From Flavobacteriales bacterium (GTDB lineage: Bacteria; Bacteroidota; Bacteroidia; Flavobacteriales_E; Vicingaceae), in the NCBI GenBank assembly GCA_003487525.1, contig DNDT01000254.1, positions 1-13,108 of the forward strand: a DNA stretch of 13,108 nucleotides, in the 5' to 3' direction. Positions within the stretch are counted from its first letter, which is position 1; the number at the start of each line of letters is the position of its first letter. Positions 1 through 8,503 of the stretch are shown here, one piece after another. The notes under the pieces are model-generated. The model was not told the DNA's origin. It searched no databases and worked only from the letters and a program-made list of their open reading frames with translations. A program made the position numbers and the translations under genes.

Positions 1-3000
1 CTTCGGCACTTTCCGTATAATCTTCCAGGGTGAGCCTTCCAAATGGCTTTCCCTTCTGAGAAGTTTTGTGCTCAGATTTGGTGACCATTGCGGCCATTTT
101 AATTTCCCTGCCTTCAAACTGATCCTTATGGCTGAGTGCGGATAAGGTCGTGTTGCAAAAGTTTTTTATTTCCAGCTGGTAATCATCCAATGGATGACCC
201 GAGATATACACCCCGACTACTTCCTTTTCTCTTGACAGCAAGTGCAGAGCCTGCCATTCAGGAGTCTCGGGCAGTGCGGGTTCTATAACCGTATCTGAAA
301 TGTCTTCGCCAAACATGTTCATCTGATTGCTGTTTTCGGACTGTTTTACTCCATTGGCGTATTTGATGGCATTTTCAATGGCAGTTTTACCACTACCATC
401 TTCGGTAAAATACTGAGCGCGATGACTGCCTTCAAAAGAATCAAATGCACCTGCCTGTGCGAGACTTTCCAGGGTGCGTTTGTTTACACTGCGAAGATCA
501 ACACGACTTGCCAAATCAAACAAGGAAGTAAAAGGACCGGCTTCTTTCCGAACTGCCACTAAGTTTTCGACCGCAGCCTCTCCGACTCCCTTGACGGCTC
601 CCATCCCGAATCGAATCTGCCCTTTGTTGTTCACGGTGAACTTACTAACACTTTCATTTACATCCGGTCCGAGCACCACAATTCCAAGTCGTCTGCATTC
701 ATCCATGAAAAAAGCGACCTTTTTGATGTCACTCATGTTATTTGTCAAAACAGCCGCCATGTATTCCGCCGGATAATTCGCTTTCAAATAAGCGGTATGG
801 AAGGCGATTACACTGTAACAAGTACTATGTGATTTATTGAATGCATAGGCCGCAAATGCTTCCCAGTCCTTCCAAATTTTTTCCGCAACAAATCGTTTAT
901 GTCCGTTCTTTTCACAGCCCTCCAGAAACTTTGGTTTCAATTGCTCCAGGAGTGCAAAGATTTTTTTCCCCATTGCTTTCCTGAGCACATCTGCATCTCC
1001 TTTGGAGAACCCCGCCAGTTTCTGAGAAAGCAGCATAACCTGCTCCTGATAGACTGTAATACCATACGTTTCAGCCAGAAATTCCTCCATTTCGGGAGCA
1101 TCGTATTCAATTTTTTCGCGGCCGTGTTTTCGATTGATGAAATTTGGGATGTATTCCATCGGTCCAGGTCTGAACAAGGCATTCATTACGATCAAGTCAC
1201 CGAATTTATCCGGTTTCAGGCCCTTTAAATGCTTCTGCATTCCGGCAGATTCAAACTGGAAGGTTCCGTTTGTTTCACCGCGCTGATACATCTCATAGGT
1301 TTTTTTGTCATCCAGCGGTATCTCATCGGGAATAATCTCGATGTTGTGTTTATTCTTGATGATTTCTATTGCGTCACTAATAATGGAAAGTGTTTTAAGG
1401 CCAAGGAAATCCATTTTCAGCATGCCTGCGCTTTCGATTACGCTGTTGTCGTATTGGGTGACCATTAACTCGGCATCCTTTGATGAGGCAACCGGGATAA
1501 GTTCGGTCATGTCGCGCGGGGTAATAATGATGCCGCAAGCATGGGTACCGGTATTACGAAGACTTCCTTCCAATATACCCGCCTGATTAAGTGTCTGGGC
1601 TTTTAAGTCTTTGCCCGCTGCGATTTTTTTTATTTGTTTGGCAAGAACCAACTGATCTCCCGGAAGCTTCTTTTTCAGTTCTTTTTCCTCCATTTGAAGT
1701 ACCTTTTTCAAGGAAATTTCCGGCATGATTTTTGCGAGCTGGTCCGCTTCATTCAACGGCAGGTCGAGTACCCTGGCAGTATCCCGAATAGCCGATTTGG
1801 CAGCCATCGAGCCATAGGTGATGATCTGCGCAACCTGTTTCTTTCCGTATTTGTTCACGACAAAATCGATGACTTTTTGTCTGCCTTCGTCGTCAAAGTC
1901 AATATCGATATCGGGAAGTGAAACACGGTCCGGATTCAGGAAGCGCTCAAAAAGTAAATTGTACTTTATCGGATCTACATTTGTTATCCCGATGCAGTAA
2001 GCTACGGCCGATCCTGCGGCCGAACCCCTGCCGGGACCTACAGATACACCCATTCTCCTGGCTTCTGAAGTGAAATCCTGTACAATCAGGAAGTAACCGG
2101 GATATCCAGTTTTTTTAATGGTGTCAAGTTCAAAATCCAGTCGATCCCTGACCTCCTTGTTCAACTCACCATATCTTTTTTTGGCACCTTCAAATGTCAG
2201 GTGCTTTAAATAGTCGTCTTCTGTCTCAAAGCCCTCAGGAATGTTGAATGCAGGTAAAAGTACTTCTCGTTTAAGTTTGTAAACTTCCACTTTGTCAAGC
2301 ACTTCCTGAATGTTTGCAATGGCTTCCGGAAGGTCGGAGAAGATTTCCGCCATTTGGTCGGGCGACTTAAAGTAGTATTCCTGGTTTGGGAAACCGAAGC
2401 GATATCCCCGTCCTTTACCGATTTCAGTTTTTTGAAGTTCCCCGTCCTTGACACACATTAAAATATCGTGGGCATTCGCATCTTCCTTATTTACGTAAAA
2501 GACGTTGTTGCACGCGACGATTTTAGCGTCGTATTTCATGGCCATTTTTACCAGAAAATCATTCACGACTTCTTCCTCTTCCAGGTCATGTCTTTCGAGC
2601 TCGACATAGAAATCATCCCCAAATTCGTCAACCCACCATTTAAACGCGCTTTCAGCTTGGCTTTCACCTTGATTAAGAAGTAGTTGTGCCACTTCACCTC
2701 TCACGCCGCTTGACAGGGCAATCAAGCCACTTTTATGTGCTTTAACGTTGCTTTTGTCGATGCGGGGTACGTAATAAAACCCTTCGATAAAGGCCAGGGC
2801 ATTCATCTTGCAAAGGTTAATGTACCCTTCTTCGTTTTTAGCCAGCAGAACCTGTGCACTTCCGTTATCCTGTCTGCTTTTGTCGTCCATTGCGTCGCAA
2901 AGATTGAATTCGCATCCAAGTATTGGTTTGATGTTGTTTGCCAGTGCTGCCGAATGAAATTTAAAGGCGCCGAACATATTGCCTTTATCGGTTATGGCCA

Positions 3001-3880
3001 GAGCTGGCATACCCATTTCGGAAGCCGTGGACAATAAGTGCTTAATTTCTGATGTGGCCTGAAGAATGGAGAAATGCGTGTGGCAATGGAGGTGGGAAAA
3101 ACCCCGCCCGTTTTTTTTCTCTGCACTTGGTTCGTTCTCGGTTGTGACAACTGATTCGGTGTCGGATTCTTGTTCTTCAATATTCTCATCGCCAAATTCA
3201 TCCTGTTCGTATGGCTGAACGTTTAATCCAATAGGTTCAAAAGGCTTGGGATGATCGGATATAAATTTTTCGAAGTAGGAAGGTTCCCGCTGAATGGATT
3301 CTCCCGATATTATTCCAATTCGCAATAATTCCAAAAAACATCTTGCTGTGGCTTCAACGTCTGCGGCCGCATTATGTGCCGCACTGAAATCCTTACCAAA
3401 GAGCTTTTGATGCAATTCGGATAATTTGGGCCACTTGAACTTTCCGCCTTTTCCGCCGGGAATGGCGCAAAAATCTGTCGAGGAATCCTTGGTGTCGATC
3501 GATTTTTTTGATTCCAATGGATTTTGAGAAGTGATTCTTAAAAACTCACTTCCCATGATCATCAGATCGAACTCCACATTATGCCCAACCAGGTATTCAC
3601 ATTTTGTGACATCAACCTGAAACAAATCGAGAACTTCAGAGAGATCAAGCCCGCTTTTCAAGGCCCGTTCCGTTGAAATTCCATGAATTTTTTCGGAATT
3701 GTACGGAATGTCAAAGTCATCAGGTTTTACAATGAAGTTTTTGACTTCGAGCAAATCTCCATTGGCGTCATGGAGTTGCCATGCGAGCTGGACAAGTCTG
3801 GGCCAATTGTCAAAGTCATCCAGAGGAGCCTTGTAACTCTTAGGGAGACCGGTAGTCTCTGTGTCAAAAATTAAATACAT
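1..3880 (-). CDS. dnaE: DNA polymerase III alpha subunit with N-terminal fused DEDDh proofreading exonuclease; 3' end cut off by the window
   Basis: This is the replicative polymerase catalytic subunit. I translated 1293 codons from ATG 3880 to the left edge without a stop or frameshift. Residues 1-190 are a DnaQ-like exonuclease: D6-T-E8, H100-N-x-x-F-D105 and H169-x4-D174 supply the DEDDh set. An acidic linker (about 195-255) leads to a PHP domain (about 260-480, starting H263-L-H-C-H-T-H). The polymerase core follows, with GPGRGS near 615, P656-D-I-D-I-D-F and M823-D-F-L-G-L carrying the catalytic aspartates. A helix-hairpin-helix segment lies near 1090-1110, and an OB-fold begins just before the cut. 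Roughly 150-200 residues should be missing, since family members with this fusion run to about 1450-1500 (from memory). The start is supported because MYLIFDTETTG is the usual N-terminus of Bacteroidota DnaE. Several PHP metal ligands look substituted (see findings). It lies 133 nt downstream of the tamB-like gene on the same strand, with a possible own promoter. Confidence 0.97.
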   Translation of the reverse strand, partial: MYLIFDTETTGLPKSYKAPLDDFDNWPRLVQLAWQLHDANGDLLEVKNFIVKPDDFDIPYNSEKIHGISTERALKSGLDLSEVLDLFQVDVTKCEYLVGHNVEFDLMIMGSEFLRITSQNPLESKKSIDTKDSSTDFCAIPGGKGGKFKWPKLSELHQKLFGKDFSAAHNAAADVEATARCFLELLRIGIISGESIQREPSYFEKFISDHPKPFEPIGLNVQPYEQDEFGDENIEEQESDTESVVTTENEPSAEKKNGRGFSHLHCHTHFSILQATSEIKHLLSTASEMGMPALAITDKGNMFGAFKFHSAALANNIKPILGCEFNLCDAMDDKSRQDNGSAQVLLAKNEEGYINLCKMNALAFIEGFYYVPRIDKSNVKAHKSGLIALSSGVRGEVAQLLLNQGESQAESAFKWWVDEFGDDFYVELERHDLEEEEVVNDFLVKMAMKYDAKIVACNNVFYVNKEDANAHDILMCVKDGELQKTEIGKGRGYRFGFPNQEYYFKSPDQMAEIFSDLPEAIANIQEVLDKVEVYKLKREVLLPAFNIPEGFETEDDYLKHLTFEGAKKRYGELNKEVRDRLDFELDTIKKTGYPGYFLIVQDFTSEARRMGVSVGPGRGSAAGSAVAYCIGITNVDPIKYNLLFERFLNPDRVSLPDIDIDFDDEGRQKVIDFVVNKYGKKQVAQIITYGSMAAKSAIRDTARVLDLPLNEADQLAKIMPEISLKKVLQMEEKELKKKLPGDQLVLAKQIKKIAAGKDLKAQTLNQAGILEGSLRNTGTHACGIIITPRDMTELIPVASSKDAELMVTQYDNSVIESAGMLKMDFLGLKTLSIISDAIEIIKNKHNIEIIPDEIPLDDKKTYEMYQRGETNGTFQFESAGMQKHLKGLKPDKFGDLIVMNALFRPGPMEYIPNFINRKHGREKIEYDAPEMEEFLAETYGITVYQEQVMLLSQKLAGFSKGDADVLRKAMGKKIFALLEQLKPKFLEGCEKNGHKRFVAEKIWKDWEAFAAYAFNKSHSTCYSVIAFHTAYLKANYPAEYMAAVLTNNMSDIKKVAFFMDECRRLGIVVLGPDVNESVSKFTVNNKGQIRFGMGAVKGVGEAAVENLVAVRKEAGPFTSLFDLASRVDLRSVNKRTLESLAQAGAFDSFEGSHRAQYFTEDGSGKTAIENAIKYANGVKQSENSNQMNMFGEDISDTVIEPALPETPEWQALHLLSREKEVVGVYISGHPLDDYQLEIKNFCNTTLSALSHKDQFEGREIKMAAMVTKSEHKTSQKGKPFGRLTLEDYTESAE

Positions 3881-3890
3881 CGTAGGTCGG

Positions 3891-3908
3891 GCTTCAGGAA
3901 ATTGAAGC
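3891..3908 (-). repeat. Small perfect inverted repeat in the dnaE leader
   Basis: GCTTCA and TGAAGC (6 bp each, 6-nt spacer) form a perfect inverted repeat ending 10 nt before the dnaE ATG on the minus strand. A G-T wobble could add one inner pair. No T-run follows on either strand, so it does not look like an intrinsic terminator. It could be a leader hairpin affecting dnaE translation, an operator half-site pair, or chance. Only the sequence symmetry is seen; any role is inference. Confidence 0.35.
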
Positions 3909-3911
3909 ACT

Positions 3912-3984
3912 AAAAGTAGCCAATTAGAAGGGCGAACCGTATGCGATGTTTATAAATTAAGAGTAATGTGGAAAAGTAGTCCAA
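3912..3984 (-). repeat. Pair of near-identical 12-13-nt direct repeats 60 nt apart upstream of dnaE
   Basis: Read on the minus strand, TTGGCTACTTTT (3923-3912) and TTGGACTACTTTT (3984-3972) differ by one inserted base, and their right ends are exactly 60 nt apart. Both lie in the 133-nt tamB-dnaE gap. Each contains TACTTTT, seven bases that agree with the Bacteroidota -7 box TAnnTTTG apart from its last G. They could be tandem weak promoters or a repeated operator, or chance similarity in AT-rich DNA. The rest of the gap shows no ORF, RNA gene or terminator that I can support. Confidence 0.3.
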
Positions 3985-4013
3985 GAGTGGGAGTAAGGGT
4001 GAGTGTCAACCAT

Positions 4014-7000
4014 TTATTCTTCTGCGGAGGTCTCTTTTTCCTTCTTTCCGAACATTTCCCTCATCAGTTCTCCAAATTTACTGTATTCTCGACTGTAGGA
4101 CAGACCGACACCCTGGACGTAGAGGTTATCATTTTCAATATAGCTCCTGTCGTTAACGTGGTTAAACGCTTTAACACGCAACCTTCCATCCGGCCTTATT
4201 TTGTATTCAATCGTAAATTCTCCAACCACGTCCGAACTTTTTTCGGTCGAATTCACGGATTGGTCTCCATAACCGACGTTACCATCCAGAATCAGACGGT
4301 CGTCGAACAACTGGGTTGAAAGTGCCACTTCAACTTGCTCCGGCGATATTTGCTCTCCTTCCTGTCCGGAGAATTCAGGCCTGTATGTAAATCCCACGTC
4401 GACATTGTCACTTATTTTGGAAAGCCATTTACTCAATTGATTTGACATTGCTTCGTAGGCGGTGCTCTTCCCAACGGCATAATTCACGTCCTCTCCAAAC
4501 ACTTCACACTGGGTAAATGAATTTAAAATGAGCAAGGAGAAGACTTGTTGATTCAGGCAATTTTCGGTCGACAAGGCACTTCTCAATTGCCCTCGGCCAT
4601 TTTCATTTGTTGCCGGCAGATTTATGTCAAATCCGATCTCTGGAGCTTCAACCAAACCACTCATTTTTAACCGCAGTTCTATAGGCGTCATGCGCTCGTA
4701 ATTCACATCATCATAGATGTCGGGGATGATGTTTTTAAGTTTAGCCCTAAGCTTATAGTTGGTCGTGATGTCCATCAATCCTTTAAACGGACTGCCATTC
4801 CATTTTATCGAACTACCCTGTTCTATGTAAAATCGTTTGCTAATCAGGGATTCGAGCGTAAATAAATAATCCCCTGATTCAATTACATATTCACCTTTAA
4901 GGTTTAGCCCGTCCTTCTGGTTGAACGTGATTTCCATATCGCCCGTACCTTCGGCTCTAAGCACATCTCCGATGGCCTCATCAAAAACAATTCTCATCTG
5001 AGCACCCGGTTTCGACTTAACTTTTAGATTCACCTCGATATTCAAGGGTTTCACCTTTTCTTCCTCTTCGGCATTTCTTTCTTCGGCAAGCTGTTCTTTG
5101 TTCTTGGCAAATACAACAAATTCATTTTCAATAACTTCGGTTGATGATTGGAGTGGAAGGCTGAATTTTGTACCGCTTTCGGTGCTGATATCCATTTTAA
5201 CCCGGGTCATTCCCTCTTTCATTCCGATGACAATATTTCCGCTGACAAAGACCTTTCCGTAATACAAGTCATTCTGAAAACTATTTGTATTTAACACAAA
5301 CAATTTATCTGCGACAACGCGAATGCCAAGAATATTCTTTTTAAAACCTTGATGGACAAAGGTAAATGAGGCCAAACCTTTCTTGCCATAGCGATCAACC
5401 AAGGTGAAACGCGGGATTTGTATTGTATCTACCTTAAAAATAATGGGAAGAATGGCCTGTTCATTTTCATAATTTTTGAAGAAATAGGAAGTGTTCAGAT
5501 AGTCAATATGCGCTCCGGCACCTAAAATTCCCATTTTACCGGTCAACAGCGGTTCGGATACAGAGCCTCTTAATTTAAGAGCGGCACCGGCCAGACCTTT
5601 AAAATCGGAAAGAATACCTTTTGTGAATGGTTCAAAAGCGACGAGTGGCATGTACGCCATCTTCACGTCAAAATGCAATGGAGACACTTCGTCTTTTGTG
5701 TCGAAGTATCCCTTGACCGAGAATGTGTTGGTATCACTTCGGTTAAAATATCCATCGACATCCAGACGCTTTTCTTCAGTGTTCCACAAACTCTTAATGT
5801 CACCGCTACCTATGAGCTTTGAATTAAAATTTAAGTCCCTGAAATTTAAATTTGACTCAAAAAGCGGATTGTTGTATAAGTCTTTAACGGAAGCTTTTCC
5901 ATTGACAATTCCGGCTACTTTAATGTTAAACCCTTCCAGAAAAGGATTTAAGACCACCAGGTTGAAGTCGGAAGTTTCCAGGCTTAAGGTGTCGGATGGA
6001 TTCTTTGACAAGGTGCCGTCAATTTTAATAAACGCATCGTTTTTGTATATTCTGAGATTTTCAACCAATACGGCAGAGGAATCATAGGTGATCTTGTTTT
6101 CATTGTCAAAATACCAAATGCTGTCACCCAATAGGAATCTGCTGTCGACAATTTGAAAATCAACCGTGTTATGGTCAAGGATAACCGAGTTGAATTTGAA
6201 ATCCGTGGCAAAACTTCCACCACCTCTGGACTGCATTTCAGAGGTGATGACATTATCCTTGGCGCTGGACAGCAAGGTGATCCTCCTTCGTTTTTTTCCC
6301 TTTTTATGGATCAGAAATTCGGCAGAAAGCCCCAAATGGTCCGGATTTGTGGTTAAATCGATAAAACTGGTATCGATTTTAATGTTCTTGTCCTTAAAGC
6401 CAATCAATCGGGTCTTGACTTCAAGTTTATTTGCACTGCTGTTAAATACTCCGTGGATGGTGCTGTTGCTGTCCAACCACAAATCAGGTGTGACAAAGGC
6501 ATTTATCAGACTGAAGTCTTTTATTTCTGCGTCGAATTCAAAATGCTTGTCAATCTCAATGGTGTCGGTAACCAGATGGTCCAGGTACCGTTGAAGTACA
6601 GAGCGCATGGTCTGAAAATTGTCTATCATATCGAACTTTCCAACGATATTGAAATCTGCGATGTCAGATCTTAGTGACATCTCTTTTTGCTGTCCCTCTC
6701 GATTTGATTTAAAATTGATCTTATTCACGGTGACCGTATCCTTACTGTCGGTATAGTAGGTGTTGAATACGTCCAATTGTCCGATTAAACTGTCAATATC
6801 TCTGGCAATGACGTCTATATTTACGGTACTTGAAATACTGGCTAAGCTGTCAAATTGGTCGGTCTTAAGTATATAATACGGTCTGAAATGCTCTACTTCA
6901 GCAATAAAATTGAATTGCTTCTCCTTATCCGAAAGATCAATGTTTCCAATGAAATCAAGTTTCAGGTTTTTGTCATTGACTTTGATGTCACCGGTAAATT

Positions 7001-8468
7001 CTTTGGCGCTCATATCCCCGGCAATATCAATTTCGCGGAACGTATATGATTTCAGTTCGATTTTATCAATGTGTCCGTCAATCCTTGCATTGAAGTGCTT
7101 TTCATCGATACCGCTTCCTTTGATTTTTGCTTCCAGGCTTATGCTTTTCAATTCAGACTCAGAATCAATCAATCGGCCTACCTTTAGGTCATCGGTTTTT
7201 ACATATCCACTGTATTCCAATTGATCACCCTGTTTTAAACTGATATCCGTGTACAATTCACCCAGATCTGAGGACAAATGTCCGTAAGCCACCAAATCCG
7301 AAAGGTATCCGGAAATAAAACCCTTGTAACTTACCTGTCCGAGTTTTTCCAGTTCAGATGGAAGAGCCAATCTCAGCGTCTTGCCCGAGGATGGAAGCGA
7401 TATCTGTTCAGCGCCATATTTGCTGCTTTTTAGCTTTTCGATGTCAAAATAAAAAAAAGTCTCGCGCACGTCCGGCAGACCATTTAATTCAAAGGCCAAT
7501 TCGAGATAAGTGTGATTGTCGATGCTTAATTCAATATTTTTTCCTTTCAACTTTGACAAACTCCCTTTCACCTGTCCCGAGAAAGACGGAGCATTTTCCA
7601 TGCCCTTTAGGTCGGGTGCAAAATAGGAAATGTCACGCATGTCAATTTTTGAAGGAAGAAAATCGCTGTCAAAGCGAACTTTCTTAAAAAAGTCCGAATA
7701 ATCGGACCACTCGTTCGTCAACATGGCAAATTCACCATATGCTTCTGATCGGGAGGTCTTTAACTTCATGTTGTGAAGGTGAATGCCTTTTGATCCGATT
7801 TCTGCGGCACCACTCAAGCGTTCAAGGACAAAGGCGCCCGAAGATGCTTCCACAGACACTTCGAGTTCCTGTGCGATTAAATTATCTCCGTCAAACGAAA
7901 AATCTGCAATGAACAAGTTCAGGGCCGAAAGATTGATGTTCCAGGGGTCAAATCCATATTTCTTCTTTTCCTCATTCTCATCCTCGAAAATAAACCTTCC
8001 GTTGACGATTTCCAGCTCCCTCAATGCGAGATCTATAACAGTGGTGGTCGTGTCTGAACTTTTAAATGAATCAAACAGAAAAGCGGCATTTAATACTTCG
8101 CTTCCTTCCGGTTTTCTGAGTTGAATGAAGGCGTCGTACAAGCACAGGCCGTCTATCCTGATCTTTTTTTCAAGCAAAGGTCTTAGTTGATATGAAAGAT
8201 CAATTTCGTACGCATATAACAGACTGTCTCCGGCTTGATCTTCGATGTAAACGCTGGAAAGAACAATTCGACTTAAAAAGTCAAGCTTCACTTTTTTAAT
8301 GCTGATGTGACATTTTAGCTGATCACTCAAAGCACTTGTCAGTTGTTTGGCCAATATATTCTGCACAGCAGGAATCTGAACGCTCAGAATGATTGAAATG
8401 TACAACAGCAGTATCAGATCAAAAAAGAGAAGAAATAAGTGATAGGCTTTTTTAATAATTTTGGCCAT
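4014..8468 (-). CDS. tamB: TamB-like translocation and assembly module protein (DUF490/TamB C-terminal domain)
   Basis: A 1484-residue inner-membrane-anchored, periplasm-spanning protein of the TamB/AsmA-like group. The family is known to form a long beta-groove that helps move lipids or outer-membrane proteins between the membranes, with an Omp85 partner in Proteobacteria. Here a single N-terminal membrane segment (about residues 9-31) follows a short basic start (MAKIIKKAYH). About 1000 residues of repetitive beta-rich sequence with alternating hydrophobic residues follow. An acidic low-complexity stretch (EERNAEEEEK) sits near 1125. The C-terminal TamB domain spans about 1130-1440 and contains SGDYLFTLES, ITTNYKLRAKL (near 1232), ELRLKMSGL and NQQVFSLLILNSF, ending in LSYSREYSKFGELMREMFGKK. 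It is longer than E. coli TamB (about 1260), which is normal for Bacteroidota. No Omp85/TamA gene is present in the window. It diverges from tsaD with 35 nt between start codons. Family confidence is high; the transported substrate cannot be read from sequence. Confidence 0.93.
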   Translation of the reverse strand: MAKIIKKAYHLFLLFFDLILLLYISIILSVQIPAVQNILAKQLTSALSDQLKCHISIKKVKLDFLSRIVLSSVYIEDQAGDSLLYAYEIDLSYQLRPLLEKKIRIDGLCLYDAFIQLRKPEGSEVLNAAFLFDSFKSSDTTTTVIDLALRELEIVNGRFIFEDENEEKKKYGFDPWNINLSALNLFIADFSFDGDNLIAQELEVSVEASSGAFVLERLSGAAEIGSKGIHLHNMKLKTSRSEAYGEFAMLTNEWSDYSDFFKKVRFDSDFLPSKIDMRDISYFAPDLKGMENAPSFSGQVKGSLSKLKGKNIELSIDNHTYLELAFELNGLPDVRETFFYFDIEKLKSSKYGAEQISLPSSGKTLRLALPSELEKLGQVSYKGFISGYLSDLVAYGHLSSDLGELYTDISLKQGDQLEYSGYVKTDDLKVGRLIDSESELKSISLEAKIKGSGIDEKHFNARIDGHIDKIELKSYTFREIDIAGDMSAKEFTGDIKVNDKNLKLDFIGNIDLSDKEKQFNFIAEVEHFRPYYILKTDQFDSLASISSTVNIDVIARDIDSLIGQLDVFNTYYTDSKDTVTVNKINFKSNREGQQKEMSLRSDIADFNIVGKFDMIDNFQTMRSVLQRYLDHLVTDTIEIDKHFEFDAEIKDFSLINAFVTPDLWLDSNSTIHGVFNSSANKLEVKTRLIGFKDKNIKIDTSFIDLTTNPDHLGLSAEFLIHKKGKKRRRITLLSSAKDNVITSEMQSRGGGSFATDFKFNSVILDHNTVDFQIVDSRFLLGDSIWYFDNENKITYDSSAVLVENLRIYKNDAFIKIDGTLSKNPSDTLSLETSDFNLVVLNPFLEGFNIKVAGIVNGKASVKDLYNNPLFESNLNFRDLNFNSKLIGSGDIKSLWNTEEKRLDVDGYFNRSDTNTFSVKGYFDTKDEVSPLHFDVKMAYMPLVAFEPFTKGILSDFKGLAGAALKLRGSVSEPLLTGKMGILGAGAHIDYLNTSYFFKNYENEQAILPIIFKVDTIQIPRFTLVDRYGKKGLASFTFVHQGFKKNILGIRVVADKLFVLNTNSFQNDLYYGKVFVSGNIVIGMKEGMTRVKMDISTESGTKFSLPLQSSTEVIENEFVVFAKNKEQLAEERNAEEEEKVKPLNIEVNLKVKSKPGAQMRIVFDEAIGDVLRAEGTGDMEITFNQKDGLNLKGEYVIESGDYLFTLESLISKRFYIEQGSSIKWNGSPFKGLMDITTNYKLRAKLKNIIPDIYDDVNYERMTPIELRLKMSGLVEAPEIGFDINLPATNENGRGQLRSALSTENCLNQQVFSLLILNSFTQCEVFGEDVNYAVGKSTAYEAMSNQLSKWLSKISDNVDVGFTYRPEFSGQEGEQISPEQVEVALSTQLFDDRLILDGNVGYGDQSVNSTEKSSDVVGEFTIEYKIRPDGRLRVKAFNHVNDRSYIENDNLYVQGVGLSYSREYSKFGELMREMFGKKEKETSAEE
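8456..8463 (+). promoter_or_regulatory. Candidate -7 box for tsaD, inside the tamB start region
   Basis: TAATTTTG (8456-8463) matches TAnnTTTG fully and lies 40 nt upstream of the tsaD ATG, within tamB codons 2-5 read in the opposite direction. It would give a leader of about 30-35 nt. A -33 TTTG is not obvious. If both this and the opposed box are real, the two promoters are back-to-back and overlap the tamB coding start. Confidence 0.3.
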
Positions 8469-8487
8469 TATCTTTTCCGAATTGCCT

Positions 8488-8495
8488 CAAAAATA
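8488..8495 (-). promoter_or_regulatory. Candidate -7 box for the tamB-like gene
   Basis: On the minus strand 8495-8488 reads TATTTTTG, a full match to the Bacteroidota -7 consensus TAnnTTTG. It is 19 nt upstream of the tamB ATG, giving a predicted leader of roughly 10-16 nt. No clean TTTG -33 box is seen at the expected distance, which would fall inside tsaD codons 3-6, only T-rich sequence. AT-rich DNA makes chance matches likely. Confidence 0.33.
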
Positions 8496-8503
8496 ATCTT
8501 TAA

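Noticed and set aside
2992..3201. Minus-strand 69-codon frame inside dnaE at the linker/PHP junction
   Set aside because: Not an independent gene: it is an out-of-frame reading of dnaE; relevant only as the product of a possible slip at the A8 run.
474..3874. Many short plus-strand open frames across the first 3.9 kb
   Set aside because: All are opposite the continuous dnaE frame, which runs without a stop from 3880 to the window edge and carries every polymerase motif.
3966..4319. Plus-strand open frame of 117 codons overlapping the tamB 3' end
   Set aside because: It lies opposite the conserved C-terminal end of the TamB domain, has no recognisable domain, and is explained as an antisense shadow.
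5044..5100. Acidic glutamate-rich stretch in TamB as a possible fusion junction
   Set aside because: The reading frame and the flanking TamB-domain sequence continue normally; short charged loops are common in this family.
5623..6087. Plus-strand open frame of 154 codons inside tamB
   Set aside because: Longest antisense frame, but entirely within a well-supported tamB reading frame; serine/lysine-rich low-information composition typical of a shadow, no start context.
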